Below are positions 1 to 7,195 of a stretch of 27,501 nucleotides of DNA, one piece after another. The notes under the pieces were generated by a model. It had not been told where the DNA came from and did not search any database. It was given only the letters and a program-made list of their open reading frames with translations. The position numbers and the translations under genes are program-made. The stretch is from Cloacimonetes bacterium UBA5456 (GTDB lineage: Bacteria; Cloacimonadota; Cloacimonadia; Cloacimonadales; Cloacimonadaceae), in contig DIQS01000027.1 of the NCBI GenBank assembly GCA_002427325.1, forward strand, positions 32,153 to 59,653, read 5' to 3'. How positions within the stretch are numbered: position 1 is the first letter of the stretch; each line of letters begins with the position of its first letter.

Positions 1-2052
1 GCCATCGTGCGGGATGCAAAGATAAGGATGCCCGAGAGGGATGAATTGCTTTTTGATCCGCAAAATATGAGAAAGGCAATTGAGCTACTTAAACGCTATG
101 AGATCATGAGTTTGCAGCGCAGGATTGAGGCACGCATCGAAGCGCAATTTGAGCCGGAGCCCACGCAGGCAGATATCTTTGCCGATGAGTCAAAACCGGC
201 AGAAGAAGAGCCGCGTGAGGTGGTGCCGGAAGAGACGCAAGAAGAAGAGGATAAAGCATTTGAGGCGATCTTGGTGGATGAAAATATCCTGCCGACGGTG
301 ATCGCTGAGCTGGAAAAAGCCTCAGAGATTGCGCTGGATGTGGAGACGGACGGCTTGGACGCACTAGAAGCAAATCTGGTCGGCATCTCGCTTTGCACCG
401 ATCCGAGACACTCATATTATCTGCCCTTGGGGCACAGTCTTGCCGACAATCTTGCTTTGGAAAGCACTCTCTCACAGATCTTTAAAGCGTTAAATAACAA
501 GAGAATCATCGGGCACAATCTGAAGTTTGACTTTGCAATCCTCAAGCGCTATAACATGGCTCTTCCCGCGCAGTATTTTGACACCATGATTGCGGCATAT
601 ATCCTTGATGCAGGGGCAATTAGTTTTTCCTTGGACAACTGCGCTTATACTGAATTGGGCTACAAAATGATGAGTATCAAAGAGCTGATCGGCAGTGGGA
701 AAAATCAGAGCACTTTCGACATCATCAGCCCCGAGGATGCCTATTTCTATGCGGCGGAGGACGCTTGGGTCACGCTGCGCCTCTTTCAGGTCTATCATAA
801 GAAACTGGAAATAAGCCCCGCAAAAGAGGTGTTCTATGAGATGGATCTCCCGCTCATGCTGGTGCTTATGCGTATGGAAGAGAACGGGGTTTCCATCGAT
901 AGAAACATTCTTTCCACGCTCTCAGTCGAGCTGAATAAACAGATCAAGGAGCTCACCGAAGAGATCTATAAGATGGCAGGATATGAACTTAATCTCAATA
1001 GCCCTGCTCAACTTGCCAAATTGCTCTTTGAGGACATGAAACTCCCGACAAAAAAGAAGATAAAGAGCGGATATTCAACGGATAACAGCGTTTTGGAGGC
1101 GCTCAGCGAGGACTATGAAATCGCGGGGATGCTGATCAATTATCGTCAGCTAAATAAACTGGAAAACACCTATGTGAGTGCGTTGCCGCGGCTTGTGAGC
1201 CAAAAAAGCGGGCGCATCCATTCCTCATTCAATCAATGCGTTGCGTCCACAGGCAGGCTTTCTTCCACTAATCCGAACCTGCAAAATATCCCGGTACGCA
1301 CTTCATTAGGGCGTGAGATTCGCAAGGCGTTCGTGGCAAAAAACGACGATTTTCTCATCCTTGCGGCAGACTATTCGCAGATCGAGCTCCGGCTTTTGGC
1401 GCTGATGAGTCGCGATGAGGTGCTGATTCGCGCCTTCAAAGATAAGACGGATATTCACAAAGAAACGGCGGCGCAAATCTATTCGGTGGCGCTGGATGAG
1501 GTGGATTCCGACATGCGACGGGAGGCGAAAACCATCAACTTCGGCTTGCTTTATGGGATGGGACAGCGCAAGCTTGCCCGCGATCTGGGCATCAGTGGTG
1601 AGCGGGCTAAAGAACTGATAGAATTATACTTTGCGCGTTTTCCCTCCATCCGAGAATTCCGCCAGAGGATGATCGAGGAAGCTCAGAGGAATACCATCGT
1701 GCAGACCATCTTTGGGCGCATCTTGGAGCTTCAAGGCATTCATAGCAAAAATCCGGGAATCAGGAGCGAGGCGGAGAGAATTGCGGTGAATATGCCGATT
1801 CAAGGCAGTGCGGCGGATCTCATTAAACGCGCGATGCTTACGCTTCACGAGGAAATCAAGGACGACAAGCGCATCATGATGATCTTGCAGGTGCATGACG
1901 AACTGGTTTTTGAGGTGAGAAAGGACTATTTAGACGAGGCTATTGTCTTGATTAGAGATAAGATGGAGGCGGCGCTTCCGCAGGAATACCAGGAAATCGT
2001 GCGTTTAGCCGTGGATATCGGCTATGGTAAAAACTGGTATGAAGCGCATTAG
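1..2052 (+). CDS. polA: DNA polymerase I (5'-truncated by window edge)
   Basis: Family A DNA polymerase used in Okazaki fragment maturation and excision repair. The reading frame is open to base 1, so the N-terminal 5' nuclease domain lies mostly outside the window; the GTG at 7 is not the real start. Numbering residues from that GTG, a Glu-rich linker (about 50-85) leads into a proofreading domain with all three exonuclease motifs: DVETDGLD (D111, E113), HNLKFD, and YAAED. The polymerase domain follows with motif A DYSQIELR (D455), motif B with K508 ahead of INFGLLYG, and motif C VHDE (D631). Proofreading therefore looks active, unlike in Taq-type enzymes. The Phe of motif B that governs dideoxynucleotide discrimination is present. 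The TAG stop overlaps the stop of the convergent gene. Identification is secure; only the upstream boundary is unknown. Confidence 0.97.
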   Translation, partial: AIVRDAKIRMPERDELLFDPQNMRKAIELLKRYEIMSLQRRIEARIEAQFEPEPTQADIFADESKPAEEEPREVVPEETQEEEDKAFEAILVDENILPTVIAELEKASEIALDVETDGLDALEANLVGISLCTDPRHSYYLPLGHSLADNLALESTLSQIFKALNNKRIIGHNLKFDFAILKRYNMALPAQYFDTMIAAYILDAGAISFSLDNCAYTELGYKMMSIKELIGSGKNQSTFDIISPEDAYFYAAEDAWVTLRLFQVYHKKLEISPAKEVFYEMDLPLMLVLMRMEENGVSIDRNILSTLSVELNKQIKELTEEIYKMAGYELNLNSPAQLAKLLFEDMKLPTKKKIKSGYSTDNSVLEALSEDYEIAGMLINYRQLNKLENTYVSALPRLVSQKSGRIHSSFNQCVASTGRLSSTNPNLQNIPVRTSLGREIRKAFVAKNDDFLILAADYSQIELRLLALMSRDEVLIRAFKDKTDIHKETAAQIYSVALDEVDSDMRREAKTINFGLLYGMGQRKLARDLGISGERAKELIELYFARFPSIREFRQRMIEEAQRNTIVQTIFGRILELQGIHSKNPGIRSEAERIAVNMPIQGSAADLIKRAMLTLHEEIKDDKRIMMILQVHDELVFEVRKDYLDEAIVLIRDKMEAALPQEYQEIVRLAVDIGYGKNWYEAH

Positions 2053-2753
2053 AGGCGCTGGCGGATGCGCTCGAGATAGTGGGAGCCGCGGCTGATTTTC
2101 CACAGCCAAAAGAACACATAAAAGACGAGGGCGAGCGCGACAAAGCCGAGCACGAAAACAAACCAGGGTAAGTCTTTACGGAATTCGGCGGTCATATATT
2201 CGTGGGTGTTCCACATTTTATCTGTGTCATAGCTCCAAGTGATAGTGCGCCCTTTGGCATTTACTCCCGAGGGCAAGGCGTTTGTATCGGTTATCTTCCA
2301 AGGTACGTGCAACTTATAGTTCCACGCGTGAGGCTCGTCTTGTTCATTTGAAAAGATGCTTTCCATTTCATCCGTGCTGTCCTGACTTCCCAGCGCGATG
2401 CGCCGTTTGAAGGTGATTCGTCTGCCAGGCTCCTTATTGAGGGTGATTTTTCCCCAAAAATCGGCAGTTCCAAGCTGGTCGTTGATGTTATTGAAAGACT
2501 CTATATCCTTGAATTTGAAGGTGACATCATAGATGACATCCTGACCTTTACGACGAACATTATAGCTCACCAAGCTTACGCCGGGGAGGGCGGCTTTGCG
2601 CAGGATTTCCTCGGTGTTTTCGTATGGTGAACGATAGGCAATGCGAATCTTTGCCTTGCCGGAACCGTCCCTATGCAGCCAAAGCTCTTCGTCGTAATGA
2701 ACGCATCCACATAGCGTTAGGAGTAGCAGAATGCCTAAAGCAATCCGTTTCAT
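2049..2753 (-). CDS. Lipoprotein with C-terminal membrane anchor, function unknown
   Basis: About 234 residues. The start at 2753 is chosen over an in-frame ATG at 2822 because it gives a classical lipoprotein signal (MKRIALGILLLLTLCGC, lipobox LCGC, Cys17) and is preceded by AGAGGAT. The mature protein begins VHYDEELWLHRDGSGKA, a beta-rich opening reminiscent of LppM/DUF3153-type lipoproteins, a weak family guess made from pattern only. A hydrophobic segment near residues 195-218 followed by a basic tail (KISRGSHYLERIRQRL) would give a second membrane anchor, so the protein probably sits at the inner membrane with a periplasmic domain. It converges on polA, with the two stop codons overlapping and no terminator between them. 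No catalytic motif was recognised. Confidence 0.8.
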   Translation of the reverse strand: MKRIALGILLLLTLCGCVHYDEELWLHRDGSGKAKIRIAYRSPYENTEEILRKAALPGVSLVSYNVRRKGQDVIYDVTFKFKDIESFNNINDQLGTADFWGKITLNKEPGRRITFKRRIALGSQDSTDEMESIFSNEQDEPHAWNYKLHVPWKITDTNALPSGVNAKGRTITWSYDTDKMWNTHEYMTAEFRKDLPWFVFVLGFVALALVFYVFFWLWKISRGSHYLERIRQRL

Positions 2754-2944
2754 CTGATGTTTATCCTCTTTCTTTGAGTATTTAATAACCTCAAAACAAA
2801 TAGTGCAACTTTTGGCAAGCACTTTTTGAGCTATCTATGAATAAAGATAATGTTTTTGGGGAAACTTGCAAGGAGAATGAGCGATTTTGTTGGATTCTTT
2901 CGCGTCCTCGTGTCGAGCTTTCACTGTGCGCAGCACTCCTTTTG

Positions 2945-2991
2945 AGACCGGTCTGGGAACGTCCCCGTTGCCAGAGAAAGTGTAACTTTCT
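2945..2991. repeat. AACG hairpin repeat, copy 1, with flanking palindromes
   Basis: A stem TCTGGGAACG (2952-2961), loop TCCC (2962-2965) and stem CGTTGCCAGA (2966-2975) pair over 10 bp with a single mismatch. It is overlapped on the left by the perfect 10-bp palindrome AGACCGGTCT (2945-2954). On the right it abuts an inverted repeat AGAAAGT/ACTTTCT with a 3-base centre (2975-2991). The 18-base core GGGAACGTCCCCGTTGCC recurs exactly at 27482-27499. There is no T-run in either direction, so it does not look like a terminator. Confidence 0.75.
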
Positions 2992-3012
2992 ATTGTTGAT
3001 TTTGATTTGGAA

Positions 3013-3062
3013 TGCGCTTTACGCAGAGATTATCGAGCCGAGTGAAGCCAGCACTGCGGATT
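3013..3062 (+). repeat. Second intergenic repeat family, copy 1 (left of Sel1 gene)
   Basis: About 50 bp opening with a small hairpin TGCG-CTTTA-CGCA (3013-3025) and ending in a conserved stretch GAGCCGAGTGAAGCCAGCAC followed by TGCGGATT. Aligned by eye with 4165-4215, the last 28 bases differ at about six positions, and the opening hairpin differs at two. Orientation is the same in both copies, and each lies just downstream of an AACG hairpin. Confidence 0.7.
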
Positions 3063-3086
3063 GCTGTGCAAAGAGATAGGATGAGG

Positions 3087-4031
3087 CTATATTTTGGCTT
3101 GAAAGCCTTTCTCCTCTAACCATTTCCGGACTTTTGCATAAACTCTTGCCTTTCTGAAATTGCCGGTTACCATGTCAAATGTTGCCTTATATTGCGATGC
3201 TTTGGGGTTTCCAAATTCATGAGCGAGAATGAACCAGAAATATGCATCTTTATGGTTTTTTTTGATGCCATCTCCGATATAATGCATTATAGCGAGGGAG
3301 TATTGGGCATGAGAGTTCCCCTGCTCAGCCGCCAAAAGATACCATTTTATAGCCTCTTGTTTATTCACTTCTAGGCCCTCACCGTCATCATAGGCAAGTC
3401 CGAGTTTGTACTGAGCTTCGGGGAATCCTTGTTCAGCCGCCAAGCGATACCACCTAAGAGCTTCCTTTTTATCCTGCTCGAGGCCATCGCCTAATTCATA
3501 GGATATTCCAAGAATATATTGGGCTCGCGGATTTCCTTGATCGGCAGCCATTTGATACCAACGCAGAGCCTGCTTTTGATCTTTTTCCACTCCATCGGCA
3601 TTATCATAGATCCAGCCGAGATGTAGCTGGGCGTCGGGGTGTCCCTGCTCTGCCGCCATGAGTAGCCAATGTCGAGCTTTCTCTTTGTTTTGCGTGACTC
3701 CTTCGCCGTTGTTATAGAATATTCCCAGCATAAGTTGAGCGTTTGGGTGCCCTGCTTCGGCAGCCATTTGATACCAGCGAAATGCCTCTGTTTTATCTGC
3801 TTGAACACCAACACCGTTATCATAGATCCAGCCGACAAAAAGCTGGGCGTCTTGGCTGCCCTGATTTGCCGCCAAGCCAAACCAATGTAGGGTTTCGTTG
3901 ATGTCTTGCTTCACCGCATCGCCATTGTAATAAAGCATGGCAAGATTGAGCTGAGCATCTAAATCGCCATTCTCTGCGTCATTTTTTAGAGATAATAATT
4001 GTTCGGGCGTGACCGAAGTGAGAACTTCCAT
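3087..4031 (-). CDS. Sel1-like (TPR-like) repeat protein
   Basis: The 314-residue protein contains seven consecutive 36-residue Sel1 repeats (about residues 22-274), each following the pattern AQxxLGxxYxxGxGVxxDxxxAxxWYxxAAEQG. A short helical N-terminus precedes them and a basic C-terminal tail follows (about 275-314, RKARVYAKVRKWLEEKGF). Sel1 arrays fold as alpha-solenoids and usually mediate protein-protein contacts. There is no signal peptide or membrane segment, so it is predicted to be cytoplasmic, unlike many secreted Sel1 proteins. AGGAG sits about 8 bases before the ATG. A TTGACA box (4085-4090, minus strand) lies upstream but no convincing -10 was found. The gene stands alone between two copies of a composite repeat, so it may have been inserted or duplicated as a unit. 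The family call is secure; the partner is unknown. Confidence 0.93.
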   Translation of the reverse strand: MEVLTSVTPEQLLSLKNDAENGDLDAQLNLAMLYYNGDAVKQDINETLHWFGLAANQGSQDAQLFVGWIYDNGVGVQADKTEAFRWYQMAAEAGHPNAQLMLGIFYNNGEGVTQNKEKARHWLLMAAEQGHPDAQLHLGWIYDNADGVEKDQKQALRWYQMAADQGNPRAQYILGISYELGDGLEQDKKEALRWYRLAAEQGFPEAQYKLGLAYDDGEGLEVNKQEAIKWYLLAAEQGNSHAQYSLAIMHYIGDGIKKNHKDAYFWFILAHEFGNPKASQYKATFDMVTGNFRKARVYAKVRKWLEEKGFQAKI

Positions 4032-4125
4032 GAAGAGCTCCTGTTGGTTTTGATTTTTTGCAGGGTGATAAATCGTTGCTAATCTGTCAAGTTGATTGTT
4101 TGGGGACGCGCTGAATTGAAAGATC

Positions 4126-4156
4126 GGGCAACGAGGGCGTTACCCTACCGGTAGGG
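4126..4156. repeat. AACG hairpin repeat, copy 2, overlapping a 14-bp palindrome
   Basis: GGGCAACG (4126-4133), loop AGGG, and CGTTACCC (4138-4145) pair with one mismatch. The right arm overlaps the perfect palindrome CCCTACCGGTAGGG (4143-4156), so the two structures would exclude each other. As in copy 1, a palindrome with an ACCGGT core touches the hairpin. Confidence 0.7.
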
Positions 4157-4164
4157 ATAAGGTA

Positions 4165-4215
4165 TGTGCTTTGCGCATAAGCTGTTAGAACCGGCTGAAA
4201 CCAGCACTACGAATT
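4165..4215 (+). repeat. Second intergenic repeat family, copy 2 (right of Sel1 gene)
   Basis: This is the counterpart of 3013-3062. It opens with a hairpin-forming TGTGCTTTGCGCA (4165-4177) and ends with GAACCGGCTGAAACCAGCAC followed by TACGAATT. It occurs in the same orientation and the same order relative to the AACG hairpin as the copy on the other side of the Sel1 gene. Confidence 0.7.
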
Positions 4216-4231
4216 AAGCGAAAAAAGAGTC

Positions 4232-4259
4232 TTGACAGAAAAGGCTAGTTCAGTTTAAT
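4232..4259 (+). promoter_or_regulatory. Sigma-70-type promoter of the UPF0251/Mrp operon
   Basis: A perfect -35 TTGACA (4232-4237) and a -10 TTTAAT (4254-4259, 5 of 6 matches) are separated by 16 bases. Transcription should begin near 4266, leaving a leader of about 45 bases before the ATG at 4311, with AGGAG at 4301-4305. The -10 lies inside the first operator palindrome. Confidence 0.7.
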
Positions 4260-4285
4260 TGAACACAGGTTCACATAGATGAACC
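4248..4285. promoter_or_regulatory. Tandem palindromic operators GTTCA-N6/7-TGAAC
   Basis: The first dyad is GTTCA-N7-TGAAC (4248-4264), whose inner bases are also symmetric apart from one pair and the central base; it covers the -10. The second dyad is GGTTCA-N6-TGAACC (4268-4285), perfect over 6-bp arms and lying just after the expected start site. Their centres are about 20.5 bp apart, roughly two helical turns, so two dimers could bind the same face of the DNA. The position is typical of repression. The adjacent UPF0251 helix-turn-helix protein is the obvious candidate ligand (inference). Confidence 0.65.
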
Positions 4286-4310
4286 AAATATAAAGATTTT
4301 AGGAGCTAAT

Positions 4311-4757
4311 ATGGCACGCGCAAAGACACCGCGAACTTTACATGATCTCCCCGTGGTCAAAGGCTTTAGACCAATGTGGATGCGGACAAATTATCGGCAA
4401 GCCATAACGCTCAATTTAGAAGAATATGAGGCGATCCGTCTTGTGGATTATGAGAGCATGACTCAGGATGAAGCCGGCGAGCTCATGGGAGTATCCCGTC
4501 CGACGGTCACGCGCATCTATGAAAGTGCCCGCAAAAAGCTCGCCCTCGCTCTTGTTGAAGGCAGAACCTTTGTGATCGAAGGCGGCAGCGTGGAGATCGC
4601 CTATGGCATCTATCAATGTGAAGAGTGCGAACATAGGGTTCAATTGCCCACGGATGAGCCCATGCCCGAGGTTTGCATTGCCTGCGGAAGCGAAAAGATG
4701 ATCTCTTTGGAAGACTGTTTTGTGCGTGGATGCCGAAGATGTCGTCGTTGTAGATAA
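4311..4757 (+). CDS. UPF0251 (DUF134) helix-turn-helix protein with C-terminal zinc ribbon
   Basis: 148 residues. The N-terminal part matches the UPF0251/DUF134 pattern: LNLEEYEAIRLVDYE, then QDEAGELMGVSRPTVTRIYE (the helix-turn-helix, about 52-72), then ARKKLALALVEG and an IEGG turn. Compared with short family members it has a cysteine-rich extension with two CxxC pairs (C103/C106 and C122/C125) suited to zinc or an Fe-S cluster, and a tail GCRRCRRCR. The start is fixed by AGGAG 5 bases upstream. UPF0251 proteins are predicted DNA-binding proteins often found beside MTH1175-like and Mrp/MinD ATPase genes, exactly as here. It heads the operon and faces a tandem operator, so autoregulation or metal/redox-responsive control of the operon is the likely role. 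This has not been demonstrated. Confidence 0.88.
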   Translation: MARAKTPRTLHDLPVVKGFRPMWMRTNYRQAITLNLEEYEAIRLVDYESMTQDEAGELMGVSRPTVTRIYESARKKLALALVEGRTFVIEGGSVEIAYGIYQCEECEHRVQLPTDEPMPEVCIACGSEKMISLEDCFVRGCRRCRRCR

Positions 4758-4799
4758 TAAAACCAAAATAAAAGCTAATAAATTAGTTTAGGAGAAAAG

Positions 4800-5132
4800 A
4801 TGAAAATTGCATTTCCATTAACCGACAAACTGCTCAGCGCCCATTTTGGACACTGCGAAGAATTTGCCGTCCTCACCGTTGAAGATGGCAAGATTGTAAA
4901 AGAAGAATATTTAGTTCCCCCGGCTCACGAACCGGGCTCACATCCCAGGTTTCTCCATGAACAGGGCGTAACGGTTGTTATCGCCGGTGGCATGGGCATG
5001 CGCGCTCAAGAACTCATGGCTCAAAATGGCATCAAAACTTATGTGGGAGTGTGCCATCAACCGCTTGCTGACCTTGTTGAACTATATGTAAAAGGAGAGC
5101 TTGAGGCTGGCGACAACCTCTGCGATCACTAA
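4800..5132 (+). CDS. MTH1175-like (NifX/NifB C-terminal fold) dinitrogenase-cofactor family protein
   Basis: 110 residues spanning a single small alpha/beta domain of the dinitrogenase iron-molybdenum cofactor family. Visible signatures are the opening MKIAFPLTDKLLSAHFGHCE (the HFG loop), VVIAGGMGMRAQELM in the middle, and GVCHQPLADLVELYVKGEL at the end. Relatives include the Desulfovibrio orange protein, which carries a Mo-Cu-S cluster, and NifX/NafY carriers. Cysteines and histidines near both ends (HCEE, GVCH, LCDH) could take part in metal binding. GGAG at 4791-4794 supports the start. The stop and the next ATG overlap (TAATG), so it is translationally coupled to the first ferredoxin-MinD ATPase. 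The family is clear; the bound cofactor is unknown. Confidence 0.87.
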   Translation: MKIAFPLTDKLLSAHFGHCEEFAVLTVEDGKIVKEEYLVPPAHEPGSHPRFLHEQGVTVVIAGGMGMRAQELMAQNGIKTYVGVCHQPLADLVELYVKGELEAGDNLCDH

Positions 5133-5983
5133 TGAGACTTGCAATAGCTTCCGGAAAAGGCGGGACGGGGAAGACCACACTTGCGGTTAATCTTGCCCTG
5201 AAAGCTTCCGGCACGATGAAGACGGTTCTTGCCGATTTAGACGTTGAAGAGCCCAATGGGAGCATCTTCATCGGCGGTGAGACTGTGGACGAAAAACAGG
5301 TCTATCGCTATACTCCAGCCTGGAATCAGAAAAGCTGCAGTCTCTGCGGGAAGTGCACTTCGTGGTGCGCCTATAACGCATTGATTAAGCTTGGTGAGAT
5401 CATACTCGTGATGCCCAATCTTTGCCATTCCTGCTATGCTTGCAGCGAGCTTTGTCCGGATGGTGCTCTGCCGATGGAGGCGAGTCCTTTGGGAACGATT
5501 CGGCATTTCTCGCGAGGGAAGCTGGACTTCACCGAAAGCAAGTTGAACATCGGATTGGAGCAGGCTGCGCCTTTGATTAAGCAGAGTTTGAACTATTTGG
5601 ACGAGAACTTTAAAGATCATGATTTGCAGATATTGGATAGTCCTCCGGGGACGGCTTGCTCGATGATGGAAGCGGTGCGCTCGGCGGATTATGTGATTCT
5701 CGTCACGGAGCCCACGCCTTTTGGATTGCACGATCTGAAGCTTGCGGTGGAGACGGTGCGTCAGTTGGAATTGCCTTTTGCGGTGGTGATAAATCGCGAT
5801 GGCATAGGCAATGACGAGCTGGATAGATATCTGAAAGCGGAGGAGATAGCGGTCTGGGCACGCATCCCGCATCAGCGAGAGATTGCCGAGCTCTATTCCC
5901 GCGGCGAAATCCTTTTTGACAAGGTTGCAGCGGTGGATGATGCCCTATCTGATATCCTGCAAAGGCTGGAGGGATTGTCATGA
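5132..5983 (+). CDS. MinD-family P-loop ATPase with inserted 2[4Fe-4S] ferredoxin domain (first paralogue)
   Basis: 283 residues. A deviant Walker A motif SGKGGTGKTT (signature K9, K14) opens a MinD/Mrp-type ATPase, and Walker B-like LQILDSPPGTACS follows later. Between the two halves of the ATPase is a bacterial ferredoxin with two CxxCxxCxxxC motifs (C69/72/75/79 and C98/101/104/108), ready for two [4Fe-4S] clusters. This architecture matches the paired ferredoxin-MinD ATPases of the orange-protein (Orp) operons of anaerobes, where they are thought to drive ATP-dependent cluster or complex assembly. Its end overlaps the next gene (ATGA), and the next gene encodes a paralogue with identical cysteine spacing, so a heterodimer is likely (inference). 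Predicted to be cytoplasmic. Confidence 0.92.
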   Translation: MRLAIASGKGGTGKTTLAVNLALKASGTMKTVLADLDVEEPNGSIFIGGETVDEKQVYRYTPAWNQKSCSLCGKCTSWCAYNALIKLGEIILVMPNLCHSCYACSELCPDGALPMEASPLGTIRHFSRGKLDFTESKLNIGLEQAAPLIKQSLNYLDENFKDHDLQILDSPPGTACSMMEAVRSADYVILVTEPTPFGLHDLKLAVETVRQLELPFAVVINRDGIGNDELDRYLKAEEIAVWARIPHQREIAELYSRGEILFDKVAAVDDALSDILQRLEGLS

Positions 5984-6852
5984 AAGAAATAGTGATACTC
6001 TCCGGAAAGGGCGGGACGGGGAAAAGCTCCGTTTGCTCGGCTCTTGCTCACATCAAAAAAGACAATATCCTCGTTGCGGATTGCGACGTCGATGCAGCGG
6101 ATTTGCATCTCATCATGGCACCTGAGAATGTTCCGGGCGTGGATTTCTATAGCGGAATCATCGCTGAGATCGATGCTGAAAAGTGCATTGCCTGCGGGCT
6201 TTGCGCTCAGAAATGCCGCTTTGATGCGATCTCGCTTTACGAGGGAAAATATCGCGTGGAACCGCTTGATTGCGAAGGCTGTGCCTATTGCCATTACATC
6301 TGCCCTGTGGAGGCGATAGCGATCCCTCAACAGAATATCGGGAACTATTTTCAGGCGGAGAGCAGGCTGGGCTTCACGCTCGTGCATGCTCGGCTGAATA
6401 TCGGCGCCGAAAACTCCGGAAAGCTGGTGGCAAAGGTCAAGAGCATCGCCAAAGAGCAGTGCAAAAAAGAAGGCAAAGATTTCATGCTCGTGGATGGATC
6501 GCCGGGGATAGGTTGCCCCGTGATCTCGTCCTTATCGGGAGTGGACTACGTGGTCTTGGTCACCGAGGCGACATATTCCGGGCTCAGCGATCTCGAGCGG
6601 CTTTGGACTCTTTTGGATATGTTCAAGCTGCCCGGCGCCTGCATCGTCAATAAAGCGGACATCAATCCTTCCGTGGCAAGCGAGATACGCAAGTTTATGC
6701 AAAAGAAAAAGATTGCTGATCTGGGAGACATTCCCTACAGTGAAGATTTCCCCAAGGCAATCGCTATGGGACGCACCTTAATTGAAGAAAATGAAACAAG
6801 ATGGAGACCCGTCTTTGAAAAGATATGGAAAGCCATCGAGGAGAAAATATGA
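5980..6852 (+). CDS. MinD-family P-loop ATPase with inserted 2[4Fe-4S] ferredoxin domain (second paralogue)
   Basis: 290 residues with the same architecture as its upstream neighbour: deviant Walker A LSGKGGTGKSS (K10, K15), DCDVDAADLH after the first strands, a ferredoxin insert with C69/72/75/79 and C98/101/104/108, and a later MLVDGSPGIGCP segment. The cysteine positions are the same as in the first paralogue although the rest of the sequence has diverged, which argues for conserved, distinct roles and not a recent duplication. It starts inside the previous stop (ATGA) and ends in an ATGA overlap with the next gene, so the four-gene block 4800-7193 is coupled throughout. Likely a partner of the first ATPase in assembling or moving an Fe-S or heterometal cofactor. 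Confidence 0.92.
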   Translation: MKEIVILSGKGGTGKSSVCSALAHIKKDNILVADCDVDAADLHLIMAPENVPGVDFYSGIIAEIDAEKCIACGLCAQKCRFDAISLYEGKYRVEPLDCEGCAYCHYICPVEAIAIPQQNIGNYFQAESRLGFTLVHARLNIGAENSGKLVAKVKSIAKEQCKKEGKDFMLVDGSPGIGCPVISSLSGVDYVVLVTEATYSGLSDLERLWTLLDMFKLPGACIVNKADINPSVASEIRKFMQKKKIADLGDIPYSEDFPKAIAMGRTLIEENETRWRPVFEKIWKAIEEKI

Positions 6853-7193
6853 TAGTTGGTTTTACATCAACAGGCGAAGGCTGGGATGCTAAGATTGATC
6901 CCAGATTCGGTCGCACAGAATTCATCCTCATTTATGATGAGGAAAAAGATGAACTGAAGGCTGTGGACAATCGCGAAGTGTCTGACATGGCGCATGGCGT
7001 TGGTCCTAAAACAGCCCAAAAAATACACGAGCTGGGCGTGCAGGTGCTCATCACGGGCAATGGTCCCGGTGGCAATGCAGCCGAAGTGCTCAAAAATATG
7101 AACGTCAAAATATATATCAAAGCGGGTGGCATGGGCATCCGTGAAGCTTATGGCGCCTATAAGGCAAACAAACTTGAATCCATAGGAGGATAA
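6849..7193 (+). CDS. Second MTH1175-like dinitrogenase-cofactor family protein
   Basis: About 114 residues, starting MIVGFTSTGEGWDAKIDPRF. The ATG at 6849 is preferred to one 24 bases upstream because it overlaps the preceding stop (ATGA) and has GAGGAG about 7 bases before it. It contains the family's FGR loop (IDPRFGRTEFILIYDE), a glycine-rich ITGNGPGGNAAEVLKNMNVK and the closing KAGGMGIREA. It is only distantly similar to the MTH1175-like protein at 4800 and lacks that protein's cysteines, so the two are probably not interchangeable. Its closest known analogue by context is the Orp-type small protein encoded beside ferredoxin-MinD ATPases. Cytoplasmic; the bound ligand is unknown. Confidence 0.87.
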   Translation: MIVGFTSTGEGWDAKIDPRFGRTEFILIYDEEKDELKAVDNREVSDMAHGVGPKTAQKIHELGVQVLITGNGPGGNAAEVLKNMNVKIYIKAGGMGIREAYGAYKANKLESIGG

Positions 7194-7195
7194 TT

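Noticed and set aside
7..9. GTG as the polA start
   Set aside because: The frame continues open upstream to base 1 and the protein would lack the 5' nuclease domain; the gene is simply cut by the window.
2837..3079. 80-codon plus-strand ORF
   Set aside because: It runs through the AACG hairpin and the second repeat, has no ribosome-binding sequence and an odd Cys/Arg/Leu composition. Best seen as non-coding repeat DNA.
3087..4031. Periodic DNA similarity of about 108 bp suggesting tandem or CRISPR-like repeats
   Set aside because: The period equals 36 codons and the similarity is at protein level: it is the Sel1 repeat array.
4313..4319. TGGCACG resembling a sigma-54 -24 box
   Set aside because: It lies within the coding start of the UPF0251 gene and lacks the -12 TTGC element at the required distance.
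5237..5872. 211-codon minus-strand ORF
   Set aside because: Antisense to the first ferredoxin-MinD ATPase, Arg/His-rich and without recognisable domains.
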